A stretch of DNA of 10,573 bases from positions 1 to 10,573 of the forward strand of contig CAMBYA010000058.1 in the NCBI GenBank assembly GCA_945872035.1, given 5' to 3'. Of the stretch, positions 1 through 5,172 are shown one piece after another (position 1 is the stretch's first letter; each line of letters begins with the position of its first letter). A program made the translations under genes and the position numbers. This DNA is from Rhizobium sp. Q54 (lineage in GTDB: Bacteria > Pseudomonadota > Alphaproteobacteria > SMXS01). The notes under the pieces were generated by a model that was given only the letters and a program-made list of their open reading frames with translations, had not been told where the DNA came from and ran no database searches.

Positions 1-134
1 ACGCCGTCGCGTTCGAGCCGCGCGAAAGTCGGCATGGCGCCTTCGCCGGCGAATCGGTGGATCAACGCGGCGCTGGCGGCGTCGAGGCCGATGAACAACA
101 CCCTGGTCGGCACGCCCCCGCCCCCCCGGTGCAT
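1..134 (-). CDS. Type I phosphodiesterase/nucleotide pyrophosphatase-like protein, N-terminal 44 codons (3' end beyond window)
   Basis: Read on the minus strand from an ATG at 134, the frame is open to the window edge. It contains VLFIGLDAASAALIHRF followed by GEGAMPTFARLERDG. This matches the opening of alkaline-phosphatase-superfamily type I phosphodiesterases: a hydrophobic strand ending in a metal-binding Asp (D18), then a helix, then a G-x-x-P-T-x-x-x-L segment. Family members hydrolyse phosphate esters or diesters using two metals. The nucleophile and the remaining metal ligands lie outside the window, so substrate cannot be judged. The start is uncertain. ATG 134 gives a leader of only about 8 nt from the predicted promoter, whereas GTG at 113 follows a G-rich run (114-128) that could act as a ribosome site. 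The gene is divergent from the glutathione S-transferase. Too little is present to name it further. Confidence 0.72.
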   Translation of the reverse strand, partial: MHRGGGGVPTRVLFIGLDAASAALIHRFAGEGAMPTFARLERDG

Positions 135-148
135 CCTGAACCTGGGAA

Positions 149-177
149 ATAGTACGGCCCGGCGCCGATGGCGGCAA
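149..177 (-). promoter_or_regulatory. Candidate sigma-70-type promoter of the phosphodiesterase-like gene
   Basis: On the minus strand TTGCCG (172-177) and TACTAT (149-154) are separated by exactly 17 bp. Transcription would begin near 142, just ahead of the ATG at 134. The rest of the 128-bp divergent intergenic region (135-262) shows no gene. I found no equally good promoter for the plus-strand glutathione S-transferase. Confidence 0.5.
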
Positions 178-262
178 TGGGCTATGGCGCAGACGGTGCT
201 TTCGCTTGCCCCGCGCCAAGGTCTACTCTCGCGGGTAAACGGGGAAATCAGCAGGTGACATC

Positions 263-892
263 ATGACCATCCGGCTCCAGGGACTGACGTTGCTCGACAA
301 TCAGGCCGGCTCGAACACCAAGCGGGTACGCATGTATCTGGCGGAGAAGGGGCTGGAGATACGGCGGGAGAATGTTGAGTTCTCGAAGCTGGAGCACCGG
401 ACGCCCGAATTCCGGAAGATCAATCCCATGGCGGCGCTGCCGGTGCTCAGACTCGAGGACGGCACCTATCTCACCGAATCCTATGCCATCTGCCGATACC
501 TCGAGGAGTTCCATCCCAACCCGCCGCTGTTCGGCACCACGCCGAAGGAACGCGCCATCATCGAGATGTGGAACCGCCGCATCGAGCTCGACGTGGCCAG
601 CTACGTCACCAGCTATGTCAAGCACCAGCAGCCGTTCTTCGCCGAGGTTCTGACCCAGGTGCCGGAGTATGTCGAGGCCTGCCGGCACGACGCGCTGAAG
701 AAATTCGACTGGCTCGACGCGGACATGGAGGGCCGCAGCTACATCGCCGGCGACGACTTCACCGTGGTCGACATCACCACCTATGCCCGGCTCTCCACGG
801 GTAAGCACCTTGGCCTGTTCTTCACCGACAAGCATCCCAACCTGCTGCGGTGGTGGGACCGGATCGAGAAGCGGCCGAGCGCGCTTGCCTAG
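263..892 (+). CDS. Glutathione S-transferase family protein
   Basis: 209 residues, the usual size for a cytosolic GST, which conjugates glutathione to electrophiles or uses it for reduction or isomerisation. The N-terminal thioredoxin-like domain covers about residues 4-83. It has AGSNTKRVRM at the active-site helix (S17/N18), the cis-proline in ALPVL (P60), and the glutathione-binding TESYAICRYL (E72, S73). The all-helical C-terminal domain (about 95-205) carries the N-capping/hydrophobic staple segment IAGDDFTVVDI (161-171), a strong family mark. The start is supported by AGCAGGTG a few bases upstream of ATG 263. The gene is divergent from the phosphodiesterase-like gene and converges on the next minus-strand gene, with 15 bp between the stops. 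The catalytic residue cannot be assigned with confidence, and neither can the subclass (Beta, Zeta or another bacterial class) or substrate. Confidence 0.93.
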   Translation: MTIRLQGLTLLDNQAGSNTKRVRMYLAEKGLEIRRENVEFSKLEHRTPEFRKINPMAALPVLRLEDGTYLTESYAICRYLEEFHPNPPLFGTTPKERAIIEMWNRRIELDVASYVTSYVKHQQPFFAEVLTQVPEYVEACRHDALKKFDWLDADMEGRSYIAGDDFTVVDITTYARLSTGKHLGLFFTDKHPNLLRWWDRIEKRPSALA

Positions 893-907
893 AAGCGTCG
901 ATTCTGC

Positions 908-1468
908 TCAGTGCGGCAGCGGCGCCCCCGGCACGTCTCCGGGGCGGACCGCCGGTTCGCCTTGCGGCGGCGGCTTGGGCAGCGGCGTCTCGCGCGGCAC
1001 TGGCCGCGGTGCTCCCTGCGGCGGATCCATGTTGTAGTTGCGCGCGAATGGCTCGGCGAAGTTTCGGCAATACTTGAAGTCCTGGTTCACCAGCGAGCCC
1101 TTGCCGGAGGTGGGGCTTTGCGCGTCGTACTCGGCCACCATGCGCTCAACCTCGTCCATGACGCCGTTGGCGGTCGCCGTCGGGTCGTCGCCCGCCTTCA
1201 TGCGGAACGAGGTGCCGATGGCGATCATCTTCATCGCCGTCTGCATCACATTTTCAGCCTTCTCCGGCGTCACGTCGGCCCCGGCCACCTTCAGCGACGA
1301 CATGTAAAGCGCGCCGCAGCGCATCAGCGGATAGGCATGGTCGCGCTCGCCCGCCCGGCCGGTCTCCAGATAATCCTGGATCGGCGTCATGGCCCACGCC
1401 GGTCCCGCCGCGAACAGCAGCAGGCCCAGTATCAGCGGCAGCGCCCGGTTCGGGTTGGGGAGAGGCAT
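908..1468 (-). CDS. Exported hypothetical protein with two cysteines and a proline-rich tail
   Basis: 186 residues from ATG 1468. Residues 1-26 form a signal peptide: short n-region with R8, hydrophobic LPLILGLLLFAA, and cleavage after AWA (A26). The mature part is mostly helical in character, with two cysteines (C51 in LMRCGALYMSS and C134 in DFKYCRNFAEPF) that could form one disulfide in the periplasm. From about residue 149 the tail is low in complexity, with many Pro-Gly pairs (PQGAPRPVPRETPLPKPPP and onwards), typical of an exposed unstructured end. I do not recognise the family. The frame stays open far upstream (to about 2632), but that region overlaps the lipoprotein and PAP2 genes in other frames. 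The signal peptide fixes the start. The ribosome site is weak. It may follow the lipoprotein gene 131 bp upstream or use its own promoter (1500-1528). Confidence 0.75.
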   Translation of the reverse strand: MPLPNPNRALPLILGLLLFAAGPAWAMTPIQDYLETGRAGERDHAYPLMRCGALYMSSLKVAGADVTPEKAENVMQTAMKMIAIGTSFRMKAGDDPTATANGVMDEVERMVAEYDAQSPTSGKGSLVNQDFKYCRNFAEPFARNYNMDPPQGAPRPVPRETPLPKPPPQGEPAVRPGDVPGAPLPH

Positions 1469-1499
1469 GGCTCGCGCATGAAGGGTTGGCGTCGCGAGG

Positions 1500-1528
1500 A
1501 AAGTAGGGGCACGCGGACGCGGCGGCAA
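1500..1528 (-). promoter_or_regulatory. Possible promoter ahead of the exported two-cysteine protein
   Basis: On the minus strand TTGCCG (1523-1528) and TACTTT (1500-1505) are 17 bp apart, giving a predicted start near 1493 and a leader of about 25 nt to ATG 1468. The -35 hexamer and spacing are identical to those of the candidate promoter at 149-177. In GC-rich DNA this could be chance. Confidence 0.33.
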
Positions 1529-1529
1529 G

Positions 1530-1562
1530 CGGCCAGCGGATTCATCGGCGTCCCGCTGGCCG
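1530..1562. repeat. Perfect 10-bp inverted repeat with 13-nt loop between two minus-strand genes
   Basis: CGGCCAGCGG (1530-1539) and its exact complement CCGCTGGCCG (1553-1562) enclose a 13-nt loop. The stem is very GC-rich, but neither side is followed by a T-run, so it is not a classic intrinsic terminator. It starts 37 bp past the lipoprotein stop and ends just before the candidate promoter of the next gene. It could reduce read-through, protect a 3' end, or bind a dimeric protein. Confidence 0.6.
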
Positions 1563-1599
1563 AAGTCGGGATACGCCCCGCCAGAAGCCGTCAGGGAGT

Positions 1600-1929
1600 T
1601 CAGCCGGGCGTCTGGGGCACCAGCTTGGCGACGCAGGCGTCGGTGGCCTCTTCGCCGATCTTTTCGCTGCGTTCGCTGACCGGGTTGGCAAGCTCGGCGC
1701 GGGTGAGGCGCGCGCTCATGTAGTCGCCCATGCAGGCGCACAGGTCGGCCGCCATCTTGGCCTCGACCCTGGGTCCCGCGCCCTTGATGCAGGACTTCAC
1801 GAAGGATTCCTTCCAGCTCCGGTCGAAGCCCCTGTCGAACCCTTCCTTGAACTCGCTGTCGCCGCAGCCGGCCAGCGTCAGCGGGACAATCGCCAGGTAC
1901 AGGACCGCGGCGGCGCGGCGAAAGATCAT
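1600..1929 (-). CDS. Small cysteine-rich lipoprotein
   Basis: 109 residues from ATG 1929. The signal peptide MIFRRAAAVLYLAIVPLTLAGC has two arginines, a hydrophobic core and the lipobox LAGC with lipidation at C22. Gly follows the cysteine, which by the E. coli rule favours the outer membrane. The mature domain has a charged, aromatic-rich start (FKEGFDRGFDRSWKESF). It also has four further cysteines, C47, C64, C66 (CAC) and C99, enough for two disulfides. I do not recognise the family. The frame extends upstream to 2034 with ATGs at 1944 and 1941. I prefer 1929 because GGAG sits 6 nt before it and it gives a textbook lipoprotein signal. The gene is divergent from the PAP2-like gene. The 179-bp gap (1930-2108) shows no gene and no promoter I would defend. 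Confidence 0.82.
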   Translation of the reverse strand: MIFRRAAAVLYLAIVPLTLAGCGDSEFKEGFDRGFDRSWKESFVKSCIKGAGPRVEAKMAADLCACMGDYMSARLTRAELANPVSERSEKIGEEATDACVAKLVPQTPG

Positions 1930-1935
1930 GATCTG

Positions 1936-1939
1936 CTCC
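1936..1939 (-). promoter_or_regulatory. Shine-Dalgarno GGAG that selects the lipoprotein start
   Basis: GGAG on the minus strand lies 6 nt upstream of ATG 1929 and overlaps the rival ATG codons at 1941 and 1944, which have no comparable site. This spacing argues for 1929 as the start. Confidence 0.6.
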
Positions 1940-2108
1940 ATCATGAGGACGCCTGAGATGTTGCGATACCGGAACGTTGGACGCAAGCGCGCGCGGTGCT
2001 TCCGTTGGCGCATGGGGCAGCCATGGATTACCATCGCGCCGGGTCACCGCGCGGGACGGGCCAGCCAGGCGCTTCGAATGGTCCGACGACACCGGCTTGG
2101 GCAGCAGG

Positions 2109-3167
2109 ATGGATTCACAGGCAACGGTACACAGAGGATGGTCGTCCTTCAGGCGCGCCGTCAGGCAGGCGCTCTGGCGCAACAGGCTGCTGCTTGCGGC
2201 GGTCACCGTCCATTTCGCGGCGGCGCATGTCATCGCCCGGTCCCTCGGGCAGCCGTTCACCTCGGGGGCGATGGATATCATTGTGACCGTCGCCCAGATC
2301 TTCCTGCCGTTTTTCCTGATTGCCGTCGTGGTGGCGCGTTTTCTCCACATGGCGATCCGGGTGCGTCCCGAAAAGCCGGTGCAGTGGCTGCTCAGGGATC
2401 TCAGGGCCACGGTCCTGGACATGGACAGGATCGTCAACGGCATCGTCGCGTTCGGGGCGGTCGCGGTCATGGCCGGCGCGTTCACCTTCGTGAAGGACCA
2501 GATTCCGCTGATTGTGCCGTTCTCGTGGGATCCGGCGTTCGCCGCCCTCGACCGGACGCTGCATGGCGGGCACGATCCCTGGCGTCTGCTGCTGCCGGTG
2601 CTGGGCACGCCGCTGCGCACCACCGCCGTCAACGCGGTCTACAACGCGTGGTTCTTCGTCATGTTCTTCGTGGTGCTGGTCGCCTGCTTCGGCAAGCCGG
2701 GCCGGCGCGACCACACCGCCTTCCTGCTCGCCTTCGTCCTCACCTGGGCGATCGCCGGCAACCTGCTGGCAATCCTGCTATCGTCGGCTGGGCCGGTCTA
2801 CTACGCCGCGCTCGGCTACGGCGACCATTTCCAGCCGCAGATGGACATGCTGCACGATTTCGCCAGGACCAGCCCGGTCTGGGCGCTCGACGTGCAGCGG
2901 ATGCTGCTCGAGGGCTACCAGTCCGATGGACCGGTCCGCGGCATCTCGGCGATGCCGAGCCTGCACGTGGCCAGCAGCGTCATCATGGCGCTGTACGGGT
3001 TTTCGCTGGGCCGCTGGGTCGGCTGGCTGCTGACCGCGTTCGCCGCCTGTATCCTGATCGGCTCCGTCCATCTGGCCTGGCACTACGCGGTGGACGGCTA
3101 TCTCGCCATCCTGGTCGCGGCGCCGATCTGGTATGCGTCGCGCTGGCTGGTGCGCAGGATGAGGTGA
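2109..3167 (+). CDS. PAP2/Aur1-like integral membrane phosphatase or phosphotransferase
   Basis: 352 residues from ATG 2109, with at least six hydrophobic spans (about 27-47, 56-80, 110-128, 178-196, 204-226, 287-345). Three conserved blocks of the PAP2 superfamily are visible: FTFVKDQIP (K129), AMPSLHVA (281-288, H286) and SVHLAWHYAVDG (319-330, H325, D329). The S-L-H-V-A and H-Y-x-x-D forms, rather than the classical SGH and SRxxxxxHxxxD forms, resemble the Aur1/inositol-phosphorylceramide synthase branch. Related enzymes move or remove phosphate groups on lipids at the membrane surface, with the two histidines and an aspartate as catalytic residues. The substrate cannot be told from sequence; lipid-phosphate phosphatase or head-group transferase are both possible. 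The frame opens at 1977, but 2109 is the first ATG giving a normal N-terminus. A Shine-Dalgarno site is poor (AGCAGG abuts the ATG), so the start is moderately secure. It converges with the dehydrogenase 42 bp downstream. Confidence 0.85.
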   Translation: MDSQATVHRGWSSFRRAVRQALWRNRLLLAAVTVHFAAAHVIARSLGQPFTSGAMDIIVTVAQIFLPFFLIAVVVARFLHMAIRVRPEKPVQWLLRDLRATVLDMDRIVNGIVAFGAVAVMAGAFTFVKDQIPLIVPFSWDPAFAALDRTLHGGHDPWRLLLPVLGTPLRTTAVNAVYNAWFFVMFFVVLVACFGKPGRRDHTAFLLAFVLTWAIAGNLLAILLSSAGPVYYAALGYGDHFQPQMDMLHDFARTSPVWALDVQRMLLEGYQSDGPVRGISAMPSLHVASSVIMALYGFSLGRWVGWLLTAFAACILIGSVHLAWHYAVDGYLAILVAAPIWYASRWLVRRMR

Positions 3168-3209
3168 GGCCGATCGGTCGAGGGAGACCGGCAAGCGCGA
3201 ACAGTTCTC

Positions 3210-3995
3210 CTAAAGCGGCGCCGGGTTGACGCAGGCGGCGTTGTCGATGCGCAGTTCGGCGCCGTTGATGAACTTCGATTCGTCCGAGGCGAGGAACAGC
3301 ACCGTGTTGCCCACGTCCATCGGTTCGCCAAGTCCGGGGCCAGGTTTTGCCTCGCCCGCTTGCGGCTGGATCTGCCCGGCCGAACCGGTGCCGGCGGTCT
3401 GCGCGCGCAGACCCAGCACCAGCGGCGTGACGATCACCCCGGGCAGCAGGCAGTTGACGCGGATGTTGTAGCGCTGCTGCTGGCAGTGGATCGCCGCCGC
3501 ATTTGTCATCGACCGCACCGCGCCCTTGCAGGCGGCATAGGCGAAGACGTCCTTGTAGCCCATGAGCGCCGTGGTCGAGGCCATGTTGACGATCGAGCCC
3601 GGCCTCCCGTTCCGCTTGATGGTCTCGATGCCGTATTTGAGGCCCAGATAGGTGCCGTCCATGTGGATGCGCTGGTGGAGCTGGTAGTCCTCCCAGCTGC
3701 AGGTCTCCACATTGCCGGGCCGGACCATGCCGGCATTGTTCACCACGACGTTGAGGTCGCCGAAATGATCGAGCGTCCGCGCGATGACCCGCTCCCACTG
3801 GCCGCGCTCGGCGACATCATGCTCGATGAAGATGGCGTTGCCGCCCGCCTGATGGACGGTTTCCTCGCCGCCCTGGCGGTCGATGTCGGTGACGACGACC
3901 TTCGCGCCCTCGCGCGCCAGCGCCAGCACGTCCGCCCGCCCCAGGCCCGAGCCGCCGCCCGTCACCAGACACACCTTGTCCTGCACCCGCCCCAT
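3210..3995 (-). CDS. Short-chain dehydrogenase/reductase (SDR) family oxidoreductase
   Basis: 261 residues, the classical SDR length. The Rossmann signature TGGGSGLG is at 12-19. D37, at the end of strand beta-2 in VVVTDID, suggests NAD rather than NADP. Other marks are D60-V61 for adenine, NNAG at 86-89, catalytic S140 in NMASTTALMG, and Y153/K157 in YAACK, with PG at 185-186. The serine-tyrosine-lysine set is complete, although the usual Ser before the lysine is Cys156. The substrate loop (about 197-222) is rich in Gly, Pro and Ala (AGTGSAGQIQPQAGEAKPGPG), an unusual composition for this region. GGAGG lies 7 nt before ATG 3995, so the start is firm. It has its own promoter (4029-4057) and lies just outside the tRNA-bounded segment. 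It probably oxidises a secondary alcohol or reduces a ketone; the substrate is unknown. Confidence 0.93.
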   Translation of the reverse strand: MGRVQDKVCLVTGGGSGLGRADVLALAREGAKVVVTDIDRQGGEETVHQAGGNAIFIEHDVAERGQWERVIARTLDHFGDLNVVVNNAGMVRPGNVETCSWEDYQLHQRIHMDGTYLGLKYGIETIKRNGRPGSIVNMASTTALMGYKDVFAYAACKGAVRSMTNAAAIHCQQQRYNIRVNCLLPGVIVTPLVLGLRAQTAGTGSAGQIQPQAGEAKPGPGLGEPMDVGNTVLFLASDESKFINGAELRIDNAACVNPAPL

Positions 3996-4028
3996 GTAAC
4001 GTCCTCCCTCGGTTCCGAATGGAGATCC

Positions 4029-4057
4029 ATGCTATGGGCGGGCACCCTGTGCCGCAA
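4029..4057 (-). promoter_or_regulatory. Candidate promoter of the SDR gene
   Basis: On the minus strand TTGCGG (4052-4057) and TAGCAT (4029-4034) are 17 bp apart. The predicted start near 4022 gives a 27-nt leader containing the strong GGAGG of the dehydrogenase. Confidence 0.5.
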
Positions 4058-4090
4058 TCGGGAACTCCGGTCCGAGCCCGTGCGGCGAAC

Positions 4091-4129
4091 TTGCGACCCC
4101 TGCGACAGCTTCCGAAGTGTTGCGATCCG
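4091..4129 (-). repeat. Left copy of a diverged tRNA-downstream repeat
   Basis: This stretch reads TTGCGACCCCT, then TTCCGAAGT, then TTGCGATCCG on the plus strand, in the same order and spacing as 7473-7512. Each lies about 80 bp downstream of its tRNA-Val 3' end. The two therefore appear to be related flanks of a tRNA-Val gene that have diverged. The first block, CGAACTTGCGACCCCT (4087-4102), also repeats the T-arm/variable region of the tRNA itself (compare 4219-4234). Confidence 0.5.
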
Positions 4130-4150
4130 GCGCGATTCAAGGGGAGGACG

Positions 4151-4168
4151 TTCTCCCGGAAGGGAGAA
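4151..4168. terminator. Hairpin downstream of the tRNA-Val 3' fragment (possible old tRNA terminator)
   Basis: TTCTCCC (4151-4157) and GGGAGAA (4162-4168) form a perfect 7-bp stem with a GGAA loop. It occupies the same relative place, about 30 bp after the tRNA CCA end, as the hairpin at 7534-7549. There is no T-run after it, so termination is only inferred from position. Confidence 0.35.
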
Positions 4169-4199
4169 TCAAGCAAACCAGCAGGCTCAAGGGGGATGA

Positions 4200-4248
4200 T
4201 GGTGGGCGCAGCAAGGTTCGAACTTGCGACCCCTACGATGTCAACGTA
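4200..4248 (-). repeat. 49-bp 3' fragment of tRNA-Val(GAC): candidate attachment-site (att) copy
   Basis: Identical over 49 bp to 7581-7629, the 3' two-thirds of the complete tRNA-Val gene, in the same orientation. It runs from the anticodon arm through the variable loop, T-arm, acceptor strand and CCA. The upstream D-arm and 5' acceptor strand are absent, so it cannot make a tRNA. The match breaks off sharply inside the 5' anticodon stem. Displaced tRNA 3' ends of this kind mark the far end of elements inserted by tyrosine recombinases. Here the crossover would lie in the anticodon arm region or the shared 49 bp. Confidence 0.88.
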
Positions 4249-4282
4249 TCGAAAACCCGAAAAATATAGTCTTTTCCGTCGG

Positions 4283-4336
4283 TTGCGATCCGTAAAACGG
4301 GCCTGATTTCACGGTCTGTTCACGGTTTGCGATCCG
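4283..4336 (+). repeat. Paired TTGCGATCCG repeats near the left end of the segment
   Basis: TTGCGATCCG occurs at 4283-4292 and 4327-4336 in the same orientation, and again at 4120-4129 and 7503-7512. All four lie within about 90 bp of a tRNA-Val end, and I see none elsewhere in the window. Just before the second copy lie adjacent 11-bp near repeats, TTCACGGTCTG (4308-4318) and TTCACGGTTTG (4319-4329). Short direct repeats beside an attachment core could be integrase arm-binding sites. The 4249-4384 stretch has no gene that I can see. Confidence 0.45.
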
Positions 4337-4384
4337 GATGCGATCCACCAAAAACGTAACCTCAACCGGGCTCGCCGATGGCCG

Positions 4385-4927
4385 CTACACCCGTTCGAGC
4401 GGCAGGTGGGGTGGCGGGGGTAGCTCTACCTCAATCCGGTCACCCGGGAGGATCAAACCTCCGGCGCGCACCACGGTCATGATGCCGGCTTTACGGATCA
4501 CCTCGCCGTTCGGGCCCCGGTCCAGCACGGCAGCGAGCAGGCCGGGTTGAAACCGTTCGATCTGAGCGCACGGGTTTCGCAAACCCGTCACCTCCAGCAC
4601 GACCTCGGCTCCGATCGCCAGCAGTGTGTTTCTCGGCAAGCTAAGCAGATCGAGACCGGCCGTCGTCACGTTCTCGCCCAGGTCCGCGGGCTCGACTTCG
4701 AACCCCTTGGCCCTGAGTTCGTGAAATAACTCAGAATGGATTAGATGCACTTGGCGTAGGTTGGGCTGCGTCGGATCAGCTGCGACACGTGAGCGGTGCT
4801 TTACAGTTGCGCCTTGGTGCGCGTCCCCCTCCACGCCCAACCCGGCGAGCACCTTAAGTTCCGCAACGGTCCTTTTAGAGAAGTTATGCTCCCCATCACG
4901 CGCCACGGCCAATACCTGAGCTATCAT
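4385..4927 (-). CDS. MOSC domain-containing protein
   Basis: 180 residues from ATG 4927, the length of a stand-alone MOSC protein (a beta-strand-rich domain named after the C-terminus of molybdenum cofactor sulfurase). Marks include the N-terminal strand MIAQVLAVAR, GVEGDAHQGATVKHRSR (31-47), HLIHSELFHEL (61-71), LGENVTT (83-89) and the conserved cysteine C120 in TGLRNPCAQIERF. That cysteine can carry sulfur or bind molybdopterin in related proteins, some of which (YiiM type) reduce N-hydroxylated compounds. The frame runs upstream to 5125, but only 4927 gives the family N-terminus, and AGAGG lies about 8 nt before it. The tail PPPPHLPLERV is proline-rich. The gene lies inside the tRNA-bounded segment and appears intact. 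The exact reaction is not inferable. Confidence 0.87.
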   Translation of the reverse strand: MIAQVLAVARDGEHNFSKRTVAELKVLAGLGVEGDAHQGATVKHRSRVAADPTQPNLRQVHLIHSELFHELRAKGFEVEPADLGENVTTAGLDLLSLPRNTLLAIGAEVVLEVTGLRNPCAQIERFQPGLLAAVLDRGPNGEVIRKAGIMTVVRAGGLILPGDRIEVELPPPPHLPLERV

Positions 4928-4952
4928 CGTTCGAGCCTCTACGTAGCGCCGG

Positions 4953-4981
4953 ACATTAGGTAAGTGACGAAGGCATCGCAA
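4953..4981 (-). promoter_or_regulatory. Candidate promoter of the MOSC gene
   Basis: On the minus strand TTGCGA (4976-4981) and TAATGT (4953-4958) are 17 bp apart, placing the start near 4946 and giving a 19-nt leader with AGAGG before ATG 4927. It lies between the MOSC gene and the IS, so the gene does not depend on IS read-through. Confidence 0.42.
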
Positions 4982-5040
4982 CCGAAGGCACTGACACCTG
5001 GGCGGGACGGGGCTCTCACCCCACGATTCCTGAAAGCTGC

Positions 5041-5072
5041 CGGACCGTTCACCACCCATTGCAGCCGTCGCC
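5041..5072 (-). repeat. Dispersed CAATGGGT-type intergenic repeat, unit 2
   Basis: On the plus strand this unit contains CACCCATTGCAGCCGTCGCC, which matches 15 of 20 positions with GACCCATTGTAGACATTGCC (6674-6693, across the IS junction). It also resembles 7378-7407. The three form a degenerate intergenic repeat family sharing the core ACCCATTG (CAATGGGT on the minus strand). Confidence 0.4.
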
Positions 5073-5105
5073 AATCGATCCCGAACGGTCGGTCTGCATC
5101 CGACC

Positions 5106-5121
5106 GAGGCTGTGTGAAAAC
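5106..5121 (+). repeat. Left terminal inverted repeat of the IS
   Basis: 16 bp, with one mismatch to the right end (G5116 against A). It lies downstream of the transposase stop codon. The GACC just outside (5102-5105) is repeated beyond the right end. Confidence 0.88.
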
Positions 5122-5172
5122 ACAAACGGTGCGCTTGGTGCGATGACGATGGGCGCGCGGCGAAGCCGTTGC

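Noticed and set aside
34..258. Plus-strand open frame, 74 codons
   Set aside because: It overlaps the phosphodiesterase-like N-terminus on the other strand, and its composition is that of an antisense frame; the minus-strand reading shows a recognisable motif.
1469..2632. Upstream extension of the minus-strand frame ending at 908 (574 codons in total)
   Set aside because: It runs antisense through the PAP2-like gene and across the lipoprotein in another frame. The signal peptide at 1468 marks the true start.
1730..3229. Long plus-strand frame, 499 codons
   Set aside because: It is out of frame with the PAP2-like gene, which shows conserved membrane and catalytic motifs. The long frame is Arg/Gly/Ala-rich shadow sequence caused by high GC.
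3360..4199. Plus-strand frame antisense to the SDR gene
   Set aside because: The minus strand encodes a full SDR with all motifs and a strong ribosome site; the plus frame has none.
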